From NCBI GenBank assembly GCA_963971285.1, contig OZ020256.1:7876501-7940500 (forward strand): 64,000 nt of DNA, in the 5' to 3' direction. The DNA is from Astropecten irregularis. Taxonomy: Eukaryota > Echinodermata > Asteroidea > Paxillosida > Astropectinidae. The notes under the pieces were generated by a model. That model was not told the DNA's origin and searched no databases. It was given only the letters and a program-made list of their open reading frames with translations. Below are positions 11,355 through 25,939 of this stretch, piece after piece. Positions within the stretch are counted from its first letter, which is position 1. Each line of letters opens with the position of its first letter. The translations under genes were made by a program, and so were the position numbers.

Positions 11355-11729
11355 TCAATGAAATTGATTGTTTATCCTTTGGCATTGGTTCCATCCATGA
11401 TTGAAATGTAGACAACCAGCTTCTAAAGCTTCTAAGTTGAATAATAGAACGACCTGATCACAAAGTTTCAGTTCCATGTCAATTATTGGAATGGTTCTTG
11501 GATGACACAAGGTAAAGCTTGGCAAGTGCGTTTGGTTAGTCCGACATAAGTTCCTATGATGTAAAGATATGAGCTTTAATGGCAGTGGAACTGCGACGAC
11601 TATCACTAGCTGAGCAGCTGGAAAAAACGACATTGTCCCTGTCGGCAATCTTGAAGAGTAGTGTCTAGTAAGTGTGTATTCGCTGACTGGCAAGTGCTGA
11701 AGTGGAATGCTACTTGCATCTGTATCCAC
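11355..11729 (-). CDS. Unclassified open frame, 124 aa, possibly chance
   Basis: This is an open frame with ATG and stop and no longer competing frame on the other strand. It has no signal peptide, repeated motif or domain that I recognise. Its length is within what chance gives in 64 kb of AT-rich DNA. It is listed only because it is one of the longer non-repetitive frames; coding status is doubtful. Confidence 0.12.
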   Translation of the reverse strand: MDTDASSIPLQHLPVSEYTLTRHYSSRLPTGTMSFFPAAQLVIVVAVPLPLKLISLHHRNLCRTNQTHLPSFTLCHPRTIPIIDMELKLCDQVVLLFNLEALEAGCLHFNHGWNQCQRINNQFH

Positions 11730-11989
11730 AGCTGTCTAGTGCTTTACATGTTTGCAATAGGTATTTGAGCCAATTGCACCAATATAGTCAAAAAGTGAAA
11801 CAAGTTTTCTGAAAGTTCATTTTGAAGCAAAATGCTAACATTAAATCTAAGGTATAAGAAACAAGGATGTCTACATGTATTTGATATTAAGGCTTTTTAA
11901 AACCGTTAAAGATAAATACGGTCATTCAAAATAATGTTTAATTCAATCCAATTCAATTCTATTCAGATAAACATTTATACAATGACCTA

Positions 11990-12095
11990 TGTGAACATTG
12001 AGAAAGGGAATGTGAATGAAGAAAATCGACTGAAATAGAATTTTAACCAGCGACTTTCGAAAAATCGTATAGGTCTATTGCCCCATGCCAGCGAT
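11990..12095 (-). mobile_element. Degenerate SINE1 remnant
   Basis: The order GAAAATCGACTG, then a decayed box B and GCGACTT, parallels the - strand SINE1 copies at 9510 and 37090 (GAAAAATTGACTG, then box B and GCGACCTCC), with many substitutions. Confidence 0.35.
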
Positions 12096-15000
12096 ATCCC
12101 TGAATGTTAGTTACCTTTTATTTGTTATTTTCACAGTCAAAAGACGTTTGCATATGAATTTCAGGAAAATGAAAATGGATACAAAATATGATTATTGAAA
12201 AAAACTTTCTGATTTCTTACCCTCTTTGTAAATTATACTTTTACAATTGTATTTGATGACTTCTATTTGCTGTCGTTCTTAACCTACTGTGAATTTACCA
12301 TTTTTAGGGGAAGGCAAAACGTGTATAACTTTGAGGGCTTACATACATTTTGAACTGTTGAACGTTCACATTAAAGCGTTTTCATCTTCTTCATGTTTGC
12401 ATATACATAGGCCTATACATGTATATATATTTATGTACACATGAATCCATTTTAGATTGCTAGACATCCAGAAGGAATAGTTGCCAAGGTACTAATTTAG
12501 TCCTTGAAATAATGGACTGAAATGTATGATGATGACATGCACACATCATGTATGAACGTGCACCAGCAATTAATTGTACGTTGCCTGCGTGTGTTAAATA
12601 TAACTGAACATTGTTCAATGGTAACCAGAGAAACCCTTTTCAAAAGGGCAGAAAACATTGAGTGCTTGCACAGAAAATGCAGATAGAAGTCAACTTGAAA
12701 AGAAGATGCTTTGGCATTAATAGTTGGAACGAGCCGTCTGTAAAATAAGCATCTTGTGGTGTCATGTTATGCTATAACATTTCATTGCATCGCTGAAAAG
12801 ACATGTGACCCTTCAGGCTTAACCCGAGCTTTGAATTTATATTTACGCTTTCAACAATATGCCATTGGGGGTTCAAATACACTTAGTAAATCCTTTGAAG
12901 AACAAAAATGACCGACTTGATTTTCTCGTCGGAAGGAAAAATGAAGTTTTACATTTTTAAATGTTTATTTAAGTTACGTTTAATGATAATTAGATTCATA
13001 CTTCAACCAAAAACCAGAGAAAATGTTATCCCCCCACTCCTTTTTCGATTTTAACAAACATTGTGTGCTTGGCGTATGTTTATATTATTGTCAAGCATCA
13101 TACATTTAGGCTAACTGTTACCACGGCAGATCATACAGATATCTCTGGATAATTTATTATGGGACTCAATCAAAAATGAATAATAATGCATAATACAAAT
13201 TACAAATTAGAAACTACTAATTTAAATTACAACAAATCAAAGGTGGTGTACATACAGTTGGCGAATAATGATTATTCAAATGATGGGCTTTAACTACCAC
13301 TGTCGATTGATGTTGCCACTTACAATGATACAACTACCCAGGAAATAGCAGTCCGCTCCATAATGTCAATGGTTGACTGGGGAAGGGTTGAAGTTTAGCC
13401 GATAATGCATATCAAGGCTTATTTTCTTAGATTGGGAAAAGGCAAAATGTGCCTTTTAAGAAAGGTCCATAGTGGTTAATATATTGTTAAGCCTTTTAAT
13501 GTCAAGATGCATTATTTTGTGCGTGGTACAATGAATGCAATTGAATGTAATAAGCTATGGTAAAACGGGAAGTATTCAGGCCCTAACTCGCTGGTCTGTG
13601 TGTGTCCCTGAGCACTGGGACACCATTGTGGAAACACGGATGCTTTTAGTACCGAACGGGATTTCACTAACATTGACTAAGCTGCTTCGACGGTACATGA
13701 ATCAATGTGCATTTGGGGGAAAACTGCCTCAATTCACGTGCGTGTCGTACATTGCGATCAGTGGGCACAGAATCATACATATTAATTAAAGAAAATTGAC
13801 TTAATGAGACCCGTAGTGGGGAATGAGATTCTAACAATTATTTTCTATTTCATGGCTTTTTGTCATCAAGAAAAAAATGTCAATTTCTTTGCCTTAGCTA
13901 TAGTGCTTAACTAAAAAGAGCCGTTCAGGACATGACCTATAGAAACTTGTAGCTTAACGCGGCATGCTAGTCGCAAAAAGTTAAGAAACATCTTTTTGAC
14001 TTGTAAGTTCTTGGTTGACAGCTAAATGGACGATAATACATTGACTAGCAACGCGTATAGACACTGACTGGGACAGAATGACTGAAACAGACATATAGAA
14101 GTAGTATAATGTGAGTAATGAAGACACCTTAACGGCACATAATCAGACCATACAATGACGTCAACACCTTGGTGACGTATGCATGTTAGCAATAAATTGA
14201 GGAAAAATAAATGAGCCGCAGTCGCTCATTGTGCAAGTTGGGTTACAATTGTAATATTATTTGTGTATAATTTCAAGGTGGCGCCGGAGTGGCGGGCAGT
14301 AAGTCTATGAAATTGTTTTCAAAAATAGCATGTTTGTCACTGTTCCCATTCTGCTTCTGCTGGGAACATCAATAAGCACAAACTCTATCTTTTCAGAGTG
14401 CTGAACCCAAATCCAACATGTGGCTACAATTCCAATTTCGCCATATTTAGATAATATCGAATATGGAATTCGTAACTTATAATGCATTTAACCGCTCTAG
14501 GAATCAATCATAATTGCGAAAGCTTCTACTAAAGATGAGTTCAATAATGCATCCATCTTACGGGCGATGTTTTTAACGATTTATTGTTAGTAGTTTTCTT
14601 TGAAACATAATTATGTACATACATGTACACAGTGTATGTATATTATACACAAACGGGTTGAATGTTTGACGACACAGACAGTTTCTAATCTACAAGATTA
14701 TGAAACCTTAACACAAGTTATAACTGCATGTAATCAACTAGATAAAAGTCCACTGATCGTGTGTTTCATTGTTGTTCGTTATGAATGTTATTGCTATTAT
14801 TATTATTTGTTTAATTGGGCTGTATCGCATAAAATTGCTGTAGTTTTTCCGACAGAACCTGGGGGAGGTGATTGTACCATGAATAGCTCCATGATAGTAC
14901 AGACCACACCATCCTACAATTCTGTGGGGGTGCATGCCCCCCCCCCCCTCCCCCTCCCTCTCTACGCCCCTGCATCTCCCTGTGTAAACATGCCAAATGC

Positions 15001-17746
15001 CAAATAGAGGACATATATAAACAACTCTTAGCATGGACGATAATGTTATTTCAGCATGTGACTATAGATACAGACGCCTTTACTAACGGACATACCCAGG
15101 TCCTAAATAGACTTGCATGGAATTCAGTCAAAATCATCTTCTGAAATGAATAATTCAGTAACTCATATCGAGGACACGGTAATGATTTCGTGCTTACAAA
15201 AGAAGTAACTGAAATGATTAATTATTGAAATAATTATTTTGTTTGAGAGTTTGTCCCTAGGAGGTATCCGTGACAGGACAGACAGCCCATTCAAAAATCA
15301 ATAATCACTTTACACGTTAGCTCACACATAAACTATTCCCGAGGACCAGTGGCTTGATAATATGGATGTTCAAACGTGTTCAAACGTTATATGAAAATAC
15401 TGCGATTGGTTATAGGATAACGTGATGGATTCAATGTATGCCTAGCATTTGCCTCGATCCATCCCTTGACTGCTGTTGCATCATAACACAACCAGACGAG
15501 TGTTAAAGATACAGTGAAATCACATGCCGATTTCAAATCATATTCCCGATTTGTCAGCTAAACAAGATGTGTTTCAACAGTAGTCACAACATGCATCAGG
15601 CAGTTATGAATTATAATGGTGAACACAGCATTTATGTTCAATGTCAATCCTCACCATCTGCTGGCAGTTAAACATCATACAAATATTACAAGCCCTTAAT
15701 GTTACTCAATTGTTGGCAATTTACCAGCTGCTTTAACTTAGTGCAAAATGTTATATCATTTTGTTCTGAATGACTTGAAACTATTGAATTGAATTGTTGC
15801 ACTTGATATTAAAAGTGGAATGCTTTAATTAAAAACGAAAATTGTATCCGCTAAATTATAGCGGAAGTTATGAATGTCAATGCGTAACGGGATTTTGTTT
15901 TCTTTGACGTTATGACGTTAGCTCGCATGTTGTTACATGCTGTCTAAGAAGTGTCATACAATAATTGGTGCAATATTGTGTATTAGTTAATTAAATACAA
16001 TGTTTAGATGAGTAGCGGTAGTTTAACGATGGTAATCAAAAGTGATATATATTAGTGTGTTGTAGTGTATGTATATAATTATTGCAATAGCTCCATATTT
16101 TGTTCCACACAATCAAAATTCATAGAATTTTAGAATAGTCTCATGTTGTCTTTTTTTAACAAAATAATCAACCGTATTACTTATAATGTTTGGTGATTTA
16201 ATATAGGCCTGCATGTATATGCACATTGAGTTTTGTCGGTTTTTTATGTTTAGGGGTTTTGGGTTTTGATTTGTTTGTTTGGGGTTGAATATTTGGAGGG
16301 AAAAGCCGTTTATGGCTTTAATATCTATTACAAATTATCCTGCACGGCAACTTTGGACGGACCAAAATGTGCATGTGTTAAACCATGCTTAAATGGTTCG
16401 CTACAAGGGCTGTATGCAGAGTGCTTGAACAAACTGTTCATGATCATTTTTAGATCGCTTCAGAATTATTAAGGAACTTATTTTACTACACTTTATTATC
16501 TTGTAACTGTTACCACAGCTGTTTCACTGCAGCACTCGGAAACACTGGGCCAGTCTGTAAATCATTGTGGACGATTGCGAATGATCATTTTGGCCATCCA
16601 GCGTGTGGATGTGCACTACTGCAGTCATATCTTGTACTTGGGTATAGCTATTTAGTCAGGTCAGTATCACATCAATACATGCATCTATATTGATTTCGTT
16701 ATCCTCCACAAACCGTAAATCAAACATGTCCTATATATTGAGCATTGCTCAAAATAATATCAAACCCGGACGATTCACTGTAAGTGTTATCTGAATCGGG
16801 ATGGATCACTGCAAAGGAATGAAATACGGATTTGTAAAAGACATGTTTGCAGTTTGGAGCGGTATACTTGTAACGATTCAGAGTTTGGAAATGCATTTAT
16901 GAAAAGGATAAGTTATTAATAAAGAAGTATTGGTGGATCCACTGACCAGAGATGGGTGAAGGGGTCACCCAAACTCAGTTGAAGTTTACAATCTCCGATG
17001 TATGTGTAGCTTGATACATTTCCATAAATGTATTCGTCTATTTTCTATATCGCTCGGCTTGCGTTCAAGTATTTTACTGTAAAGATGGATTTTATGACAA
17101 ACCCAATGCTCTCTAAAGCCTTTTAAAGATGTATTTATTGGTAAGCGTAAAATAAAATCAAATATCGTTCATTTAAAACTGTTTATTCAAGTAAAATCAT
17201 CCGTTAAAATGTCTTGAACATTTAATTATGTAAATTATGTAAATCTGGTTCAGTTTAAATAATTTTGTAATAAAAACATGACTGCGGACTGTGTTCACCA
17301 TGATTTTGTTTTTATATTATGTTTTCCTTTGCGCCTTGGCAATTTCAATGTTTGAAGGTTCCGTGCACGTTTGTATATTAAGACACACGTCTATATTTTA
17401 AACGCGGCAAATTTGAACCCGTTTGTCTGATATCCATTATGTACGCGAACAAATATCGTTTGTCTCAATCACTTTTTGAAGTGAATGTCGTCTGCTACCG
17501 TATATAGTAGCAGCTGGTGCTATATGTATAATGAAACTGCTGTAAATCTGCAATATGCATGGTGTGACGTGTTTCTCCAATTCAGCCTAGACAGGCATTG
17601 AGAGGAGCCCGTGAATGACGTCACATCGACTTAGGATGCACGGTACTATCCGGATCAGCCCCACGAGAACCTAGCTTTGCATTAATGTGATGTCATGGTG
17701 TCTCTGACATTGGAATATGTGATGTTACATAAATACGCTTTCTTAA

Positions 17747-17880
17747 AGGTAATATCATACTTTGGTTTTTATTCAAGAAATGCAAATTAAACATCAATGC
17801 AAGATACAGTAACAGTCATCTGTGAAATTTCCTATGGTCGGTCCCATTGTCGGACATTATCCAAAAGATATTTAATGTTG
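17747..17880 (+). mobile_element. A2 element, left-end fragment
   Basis: It begins after TTAA at 17743-17746 with AGGTAATATCATACTTTGG, the same start as the copies at 52875 and 56209. It continues through GATACAGTAACAG and then diverges; no right end is present. Confidence 0.6.
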
Positions 17881-18609
17881 AAAGGTGTACTATGCATACT
17901 GTGTTTTGCCCTTCTATGGAGAATGGTGGATTCGGGGGGGGGCGTGGACGTCCGGGGTACTATGCTACGTCCGCACTCTATAATGGTAGCCTTCTAAGTC
18001 TTCCATGAAATACATCAATTCTATTTATTCAGTACACTTTAATTTCCCTGTCAATTTCCTGTAATACACAAGACGCTTTGATAATTAGAAATCTCAGTCA
18101 TGATATGGCGTCAGTCACAAGACAGACCCATATTGATGTTATTACTCATGGGACGGTTGGGGCTATCGCTATGTCCGAGACTGGCATCGCCTGATGATGG
18201 CATTTCTCTGGATGCAATTTTATCCATCCTTAAATCACGCTCAGGCATTCTATACTTTGATAACAAACATTTTAATCTCATTCAGATTCAATGTTTCTGA
18301 CCGTCTGGAAACTTGATATAATATTGACTGATTAACTAGCGACCACTAGTCTGGCATTTCATCACACAAAATGTCCCTGCTTCATTTAGACGAGGTACTA
18401 CTTGGATGTATTTCATATTTTGGTGAAAGTATGGCAAAGTTCATCAGATAATCCGAAATTATCATACAATTATCATTTCTTATTTACTTTTGCTATATTT
18501 ATCAACCGATCAGTGTGAATGGTCAAAAAGCAAGGCCAGCTCTAAGAATCATGTTATAATTGGGATGTTCAATAAGTAAATAGTGTAAAGTAAGGTTCGT
18601 AAATACGAG

Positions 18610-19195
18610 AATTGTTGACCCTCATTGCCAATTCAGATTGTCGAACTTCATTAATGGCGATTCGATATATCTGAACCTCATTCCCCATTCAGATTGTCGA
18701 ACTTCATTAATGGCGATTCGATATATCTGAACCTCATTCCCCATTCAGATTGTCGAACTTCATTAATGTCGACTCGGTCTATGTGACCCTCATTGCCCAT
18801 TCAAATTGTCGAACTTCATTAATGTCGACTCGGTCTATGTGACCCTCATTGCTCATTCAGATTGTCGAACTTAATTAATGTCGACTCGGTCTATGTGACC
18901 CTCATGGCTCATTCAGATTGTCGAACTTCATTAATGTCGACTCGGTCTATGTGACCCTCATTGCTCATTCAGATTGTCGAACTTCATTAATGTCGACTCG
19001 GTCTATGTGACCCTCATTGCTCATTCAGATTGTCGAACTTCATTAATGTCGACTCGGTCTATGTGACCCTCATGGCTCATTCAGATTGTCGAACTTCATT
19101 AATGTCGACTCGGTCTATGTGACCCTCATGGCTCATTCAAACTGTCGAACCTCATTAATGGCGATTCGGTCTATGTAACCCTCGTTCCCGATTTG
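18610..19195. repeat. Tandem satellite, 56-bp unit, about 10 copies
   Basis: Successive GTCGAACTTCATTAATG segments recur every 56 bp from about 18640 to 19144. The first units and the last carry the variant GGCGATTCG; the middle units are homogeneous (GTCGACTCGGTCTATGTGAC). Divergence at the edges and homogeneity in the centre is the usual pattern of unequal exchange. Confidence 0.92.
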
Positions 19196-19465
19196 ACTGT
19201 CTACCTTCCTCCTCTCAGTGGGCATTAAGAATGCAGAATCTCAATTTGTGAAATACACCTGGCACCATTGTAAGTAATGTCATTTTACATGCCGTATTTT
19301 GGACTCTAATTTTGGGGTGATCGAGCCTTTCCAATATTACGTTAGGCATGATTATTTTAAAAAGAGGAATTTTTTAGCAGAATCTGGAAATAAGTTGATT
19401 GAAGGTAATTTAGGGGTGGCAAATTCAAAATTGGTTGTTACTAAGCTGTTTTTTTTTTAGATTAA

Positions 19466-19718
19466 AGGGGGTCATTTTGGCAAATTTGAGTCATGTTGTG
19501 TTGGTATATAGGGGGCCTAATTATTTATGGACTGCAAACACTACCATGCTGTTTTTATGTCTTTAAAATTAAATTCAAAAACATTTGCGCTGACATAAGT
19601 CCTGGGAGACTTTTCAGAATCAGAACTTGGGTACAAATGGTCTATCTTATCAGATTTTACAGCAATTTCTTTCATATTGCTCAAATTATTGGAATACTTT
19701 TCCTGATATATGATCCCT
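19466..19718. mobile_element. Small TTAA element, 253 bp
   Basis: It is flanked by TTAA at 19462-19465 and 19719-19722. The left end AGGGGGTCAT and the right end ATGATCCCT form imperfect inverted termini. It has no coding capacity. The inference rests on the ends alone. Confidence 0.4.
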
Positions 19719-19722
19719 TTAA

Positions 19723-22700
19723 ACTTAAAATGCAGCGTGATGACAGCCATTTGTTTTAATCACAAATCCCTCCCATACTGAAATGCACAGCAAATGGCAC
19801 CAGCATAACCTCATTGTTTTAAGTCTGGTGCCTAGTATCTCATCGTTGAATTATCACAAGTACCTGACTAGTCAGAATCTAGTCTGAAACCTTGTTGTAT
19901 AATGTGTTGGAAGTACCTACAAAAATCACATTTTAGAGGTGATTTTCAAGGTGAAGGACTTAAAATTTAGCTTGGTAACGCACGAATTAGGAAAAGTGTG
20001 TTATACATTTCTAGTCTACTCAAAAATGCCTCTTCTTGTCACTCAGTTACATAAATCTCACAAAGACTTTACTTGAACTGTTTCTCTTGTATATCTACTT
20101 TTACTGGTAGATGTTAAAGGGGCAAAATACCGTCAAATCCGGAAATCCTTTGAAAACTTGATCGTGTGCATGACACTCTAATTGATTTGTAAGTATTGAT
20201 TCAAACATTGAACTTTCCAGGCCTAGACGTATTTCCAACAATAAATATAAATCATGCACCTAAAACGATGCTGGAGAAAGAATTGTGAACCATTTTGGGT
20301 CAATGGGTCATTGCATATGAGACCAACACATTTTCCGGTTTTTACAAAAATTGGAAATCAGGTAGGTATATGTATGCCAATTTTTAGTGGAATCCCTCTG
20401 TGGCCGGTACGAGTTATTAAAAATATTGACATTTGTATTTTCTACCACCACCTCCTTGCATTAAATAATCATAACGCGCTCATCTATTTGTACAAAATAT
20501 GCAAATTTGATATCAAAATTAGATGTTGTAATTGTCCGTGCCCTAACATTTGAAAATAAAATGAAAGTAGATACCACTGACCCCTGAGGCTTTGATGCAT
20601 GCATTGGTCTTAGATTTTAACAAATATATCATTTCACGAAACATCATCTGCTTGATAGACCAGGCCTCCATCTTAACGATGCATGTACTGGTTAGTCTCA
20701 AGATTATTTGCATCCTGGAGATGATGAATTGTGGTGTTTACGGGTTAGGTCTGGATGTATAACAATACACTTAGCATAATATGTGAACTTACATCACCGA
20801 CATTTTAAAATATTAAATGCTTAGAACCAAAAAAGGTGTTTCGATCCCCTCCGTCTACATACTGACAAGGAGCAAGCCAAAGGTTTGTGAGAAATAACAT
20901 ACCAGCAGTATCTTGAATTTATAAAAGACACAAAATCTGCCGTAGTTGTCACGTATCAGTTGGTATAGTAGTACGGCACCTGATATTGCAGAATCTCTGC
21001 CATCTTTTGCCAAGTGCTGGATAATCATCACCAACAGAAGATGAACCATCAACCTAAACACCGGTTTAGAAGCTGACAGCTGCTGCCTAACTTTCACCGG
21101 GAAACGATGCGATGATTGGCGCTTCGGATCCCCTAATGTTCGTAGAAAACATTAACCAAAAACAGAAACTGAACCCGGCTCAAGTCACAGCTTTCATTGC
21201 AACGACCACACCAATCACAGATTCTGAAGAAATTCTGCATCGAAAAAGAAGTAACAATTTGCCATAGATACTAACAATGAAAAGCTACCAATTCTGACGC
21301 TAGTAACCAAGGAGTTGGACTATCCTCAAAACAGTGCAGTAATTTGAAACCGGTGTTTGGGTGGTCAGAAAGGCGAATCAGTTATTATTTGCTTATTATT
21401 TTCTTTTATTTTTGAGCTGCTGCCTTTTTTTCCTCTTTTGTACAGTTCGGCTTATCTGGTAAAATGGATTGATTTTGTCACGTTATAATGCATCTTCTTC
21501 TTTGTCTAAGGTCAATGAAAAATGAATTTTCTTCTTAAGTAATCCACGTTCTGGGAAAAGTCTCAGGGCTGATCTAGTCAACCAAGGGAAGTGTTTTTAT
21601 GGGAGTGATCACATCAGCAGAATGATGTCTGCGAAAGAAGGACACTGTTGTGTTGTCTTTCAAGAAGTTAACTCGAAGATTGCTCGTTAGAAACGCTTGA
21701 TTCTTTGCTACCTGGATGAGACTTACATATCGTTCAAGGACCAATATCCACCCTTCAATTTTTTTTTAAAATTTGCTGAATTGAGAGGATTTTTCATCTG
21801 ACGCCGTGTGACATTTTTTGCCACTGCTCATGGTGAAGCACATGTCTGAAGAGGATATGAGGATGACATCTTGAAGCCTCACCAGCTATATCTGTGGGCC
21901 AAAGAGAACATTCAAGGAACCGCCTTTGCGTATGTAGATACAATAGAAGTGCTGCAGTGTGCTGAATTTCTTCAGGCCCAGTTCTTAGAATCAATTACTG
22001 TTATAAGGACACCAAACAATTCAATGCTTTCTATCTGAACCCCGCTGCCCAACAAACATAGAATTATTATGGTCAAACGTAGTTCATCGGAGCCGAATGC
22101 TAGATTTCGAAGATTGCTCGAAGAGAATTGAGGGGTGAGCAGACAGGTCGTCAGGCCTGGAAGGTGATCCTCTAGCTTGGTCGTACTTGTGAAGCACATG
22201 TCATGAAATGTTTGACCATTTCTTACCCCATCTTGTTTTAATTTATTATTGTAAATGTACATTAATACCGACTTTAAAGTGTATTTTTTATAACTTTTGT
22301 ATAGGCTTGGACCCATGGGAAATCAGTTTTTGCACTGAATGGAAAACCCAGGGTAAATAAGATAATATTAAAAATAAATGAATAAATAAAATACTTGCAC
22401 AAATATATTTAAACGTATATATGGGCCTACAACGTGAAATTCTGTGGGGTGTGCTATGGATACAGTCATAGAGGTATTGCAGAATAAAGGAATAGGATAT
22501 ACATAGCAAATTTCAGAAGATGAAACCGTACGCACGCAGTAAGTTTTGAGTTGCCTACGGTGAAAGGGAACACATTTGAATGCAACAATCAGACAAAATG
22601 CCATAAGAATCACCAATTTCCAAGTGGGGATGGAATCTTGTTGAAGGAGCCCTGCTCTATCAAGCAGTTGTTGTTTCCTAACATTGTGGAATTAAAAGAT

Positions 22701-24648
22701 CTTTGAATCTGGGTCAAAGGTCATGAGTATCCACTTAACTGTGTCTAACTATTAGAGAACTGAAGCTTAGAGCATCCAATTATAGTAATTGTGATACCAA
22801 ATTGTCATGTCTTTTGGGGAAATGTGACTGAGTTACGATACATTTTTGCAAGGAAGTGGTGTCATAACATGAACATGTCCATAATTTGGGGATATGTATA
22901 CTGGCCATATTTGTTGAGAAATTCCACAAAAAAATGGCGTGATGCATTCATTACCCATTGGTGCAGTTTTTTTTATAAAAATCGGAAAACCTAAGCTCAG
23001 AAAGTGCGTTGATCTGACATGGAATGACCCCAATGTGTTTATAGCGCCAAGATGTCTCCACTGACGTCCATATGCTAGATGAATGCTTCTACATCTATAA
23101 GACGAACCAAACAATTTGAAGAAATGAATTTTTTTTCATTCTGGGAAAGCCTTCGTGATATTTTGTTTCCATAGCTCAAAGCGCCGAAATAAAAAGCAAT
23201 ATTTACTGATTACAAATCCTGTGGACAGGAAACAATATTGATTCCATATTTATTTCATATACATTTTAATGTAGAACGCAATTTATTATAGCGGTATGAG
23301 ATTTTTCATTCAACAGACGTTACTTAACGTGTACAGAAATGCTATAAGTTAAGTGGTGGAGTGGGAAAATTCGATGAAACAAACTTAAGGCAATGTGCGA
23401 TGAATGATAACCTTCAGACATTGACCGGCACATCTCTTGTCGTATTTGACTACACAGTTAGTTTGTTATTCAGCTGAATTATATCTGATGATCAAATTTC
23501 ATCTTATGGCCTATAATAACCTCAATCTTTTGTATCAACTTCCATAGCACGTTGGTACTTCTCCCAGTGAGCTGTCAGTGAAATTCCAGACGCCTACGGG
23601 AAAACCATGTCAGAACATGTACGATACGCAACAATGCTTAGTACCTATTTCCATCATTGTTTTGGCATTAGGTATACATTTCAATTCCATAACCATAGAT
23701 ACTGTGTACAATGCAAATCGAAATGAAAAATCTCGTTGAGATTGATGAAAGCTGTGACCATCGACCTTTGAATAAGTTACCAATCATAGCTTATGCATAA
23801 GACGCCTTTATGTAGAAGTTAACGTGCCTAGTAGGTCAAACGTTCACCAATGATCATCCAAGCTGTCTGTTGTACGTGTATCAAAGTAATATAATGCTCC
23901 TTTGGTGGAAAGTACGCAACATCGATAACTGACGTACCTAACCAACGACGACGGACAGATCAAATTAAAACAGGGCTGATGATGAACTCTTTACTGTTAC
24001 AGTTATTGTGAGTTTGAACAACGCTTTGAACACATGTTTATCCGTATTGCCGGAACAGAACGAATTGGGGATTGTTATTTTAGACGATCGGAAGCAGACA
24101 TTATAAACCTCTTCAAGTCTATTTTATGGTGGCTTTTTGGGGTTCATGTTTTTCATCCATTGCAGAAGAAAAAGAAAGCGTTTTGTTTGATTTCGTTTTG
24201 TCTTTACACGAAAACTGTGACTCGTGCAGTCGCGGGTCCAAAAGTGTATCAGGAATTTCTATGTACAAATTAAAATGAAACTCCCCGGGGTGAACGCAAA
24301 GGAAATTGAGGATTACTGTAACCGCAATTTCTTCAAATAATTCATAGGTTTTGATGGAACCTTGTATTGAATACAAAGTGCTTTATATGTTGAGATTATC
24401 TCTTCATATCCCTGGGGTGATTTTCCTTCGTGGAAAAGAAAATGTTATCAGGTTATAACAAAAATAGCCAGCTTTCCTTGTACCTTAGCGGACATTCCGA
24501 GGTTAAACAAATGTCTAACTTTCACTTCCAGTTGATAAATTACACGAGAGAATCTATTGGATTACACGACCGTTGCATGAGAACAGTATCATAACGCGGA
24601 GCCCTAGCACGGGGCATTATTTTACCTTGTACACAATTATACGAAGAA
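19723..24648. other. Intergenic, no supported gene
   Basis: Several modest open frames lie on the - strand (20855-21097, 21794-21994, 21972-22316). None has a domain I recognise, and they are not consecutive in a way that suggests exons. No clear repeats were identified. Confidence 0.35.
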
Positions 24649-24652
24649 TTAA

Positions 24653-25008
24653 AGGTACAGTACAGGATTGGTAACATACCCAAACAGAAATGTTCACAGA
24701 GTTACGTATAACTTTCAGGGTATGACGATGGTGCTGAAAGAAACATACTGTTAGAATATTTCCGCCTGAAATGGTATATTTATCCAGAAATTATTAAAAC
24801 AAATACCGAAGACAGTATTTTGATCTCGGGGTTAGATAAAAACCATTCTTTATGTTTTATAAGAAAAAAAAAATTAATTCCGGTTTTTTCGCTGTTTTCT
24901 CGTGACTTGGATGTCCGATTGAGCTTAACTTTTCACCAATTCATGCATATTGGATCGGACAAATTGTGAGTGCTGTTCTGTAACCTTTACCAATCATGTA
25001 TTATACCT
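24653..25008 (+). mobile_element. A1 element, complete, 356 bp, with empty foldback site
   Basis: It is preceded by TTAA (24649-24652) and followed by TTAG (25009-25012). The ends AGGTACAGTACAGGATTGG and CCAATCATGTATTATACCT are imperfect inverted repeats of about 20 bp. The sequence TGTCCGATTGAGCTTAA near 24911-24927 is an uninterrupted version of the site that holds the giant foldback at 61515-63320. Confidence 0.75.
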
Positions 25009-25714
25009 TTAGAATGTGTACAATTCCCATACCTACGCAGTGTTATAATTAGTAGCATTATCATATGAAATGTTGCGATACTTTAAGCCATAGTCACCAT
25101 AGATGCATTTTCATACACAATGTGCAGTATCATCATCCACAATGTTTTCACATTACTAAGACAGTGTCATTACGCACAATCATAACTCAGTGTTTGAAAC
25201 CAAATGCATGTAAAGTGCAGATATTAGATACTCCCTGTGGAATGATAATGCAAAATGAGGATTGGAGATAGTAACATGTTTGACAGCTTAATTGCCCCCC
25301 CCCCTTTTTTTCCACCCAGTGACGACCGGTCTTCGCGTTGACCCACACGGCTTCAGATATCCAGCTTCTGTACATCTTGATATCCTGTTTTACTCTTCCC
25401 GATAAGATTCCCCAGGCGCAACTTTGTTATCACTTCAGCGATCACCTCACCAGGATTTGAAATATAAAATTTAAAAGGATATTAATGTAATCTAGTGGTC
25501 ATGAAATTAGCCTGCATGAAACAGTCGTTAGTTGTTGGAACTGCTTTCATTGTGTTGACTGTCTAGTGAATGAGAGGTAAACACTGCGTCTTACAAAATA
25601 ATAAGCACCAAACGTCAGAAGTGAGGCTGTGTCTTGGATCACTACATTCCTGGAATTTACTTTGATGAATGTTTTGACTTCAAATGACGATGAAGTCAAG
25701 CTTCATATGTTATG

Positions 25715-25810
25715 AATAATAATAATAATAATAATAAATACATCCTTAAGAAGCGCTTCACATTGTGAAACAATCTCAAAGCTCTGTGCAATTGGATACA
25801 ATTACATTAA
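25715..25810 (-). mobile_element. LINE 3'-end fragment with (ATT)n tail
   Basis: An AATAATAAT run (25716-25738) is followed by AAGCGCTTCACATTG and CAAAGCTCTGTGCAATTG. Read on the - strand this is the GCGCTT..(ATT)n type of 3' tail also seen at the end of the LINE at 44672. It is a 5'-truncated insertion. Confidence 0.5.
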
Positions 25811-25939
25811 AAAATGGAGAGAAATTTAGTAACGTACATCATTACAATTCCAACAGGCTAACAATTCTGTTCTGATGTAGCGGTGACATCATTAAGTATA
25901 GGGAGGCCATGGTCACCTACCTACCCCTTGATGTTTTTG

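Larger units (their letters stand above)
9673..17746. other. Long intergenic stretch, mostly featureless
   Basis: Low-complexity AT-rich DNA. Apart from a degenerate SINE near 12000 and a C-rich run near 14940, no gene, RNA or clear element was seen. The run is followed by CTCTACGCCCCTG, which resembles a solo hAT-type terminal repeat. Confidence 0.4.
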
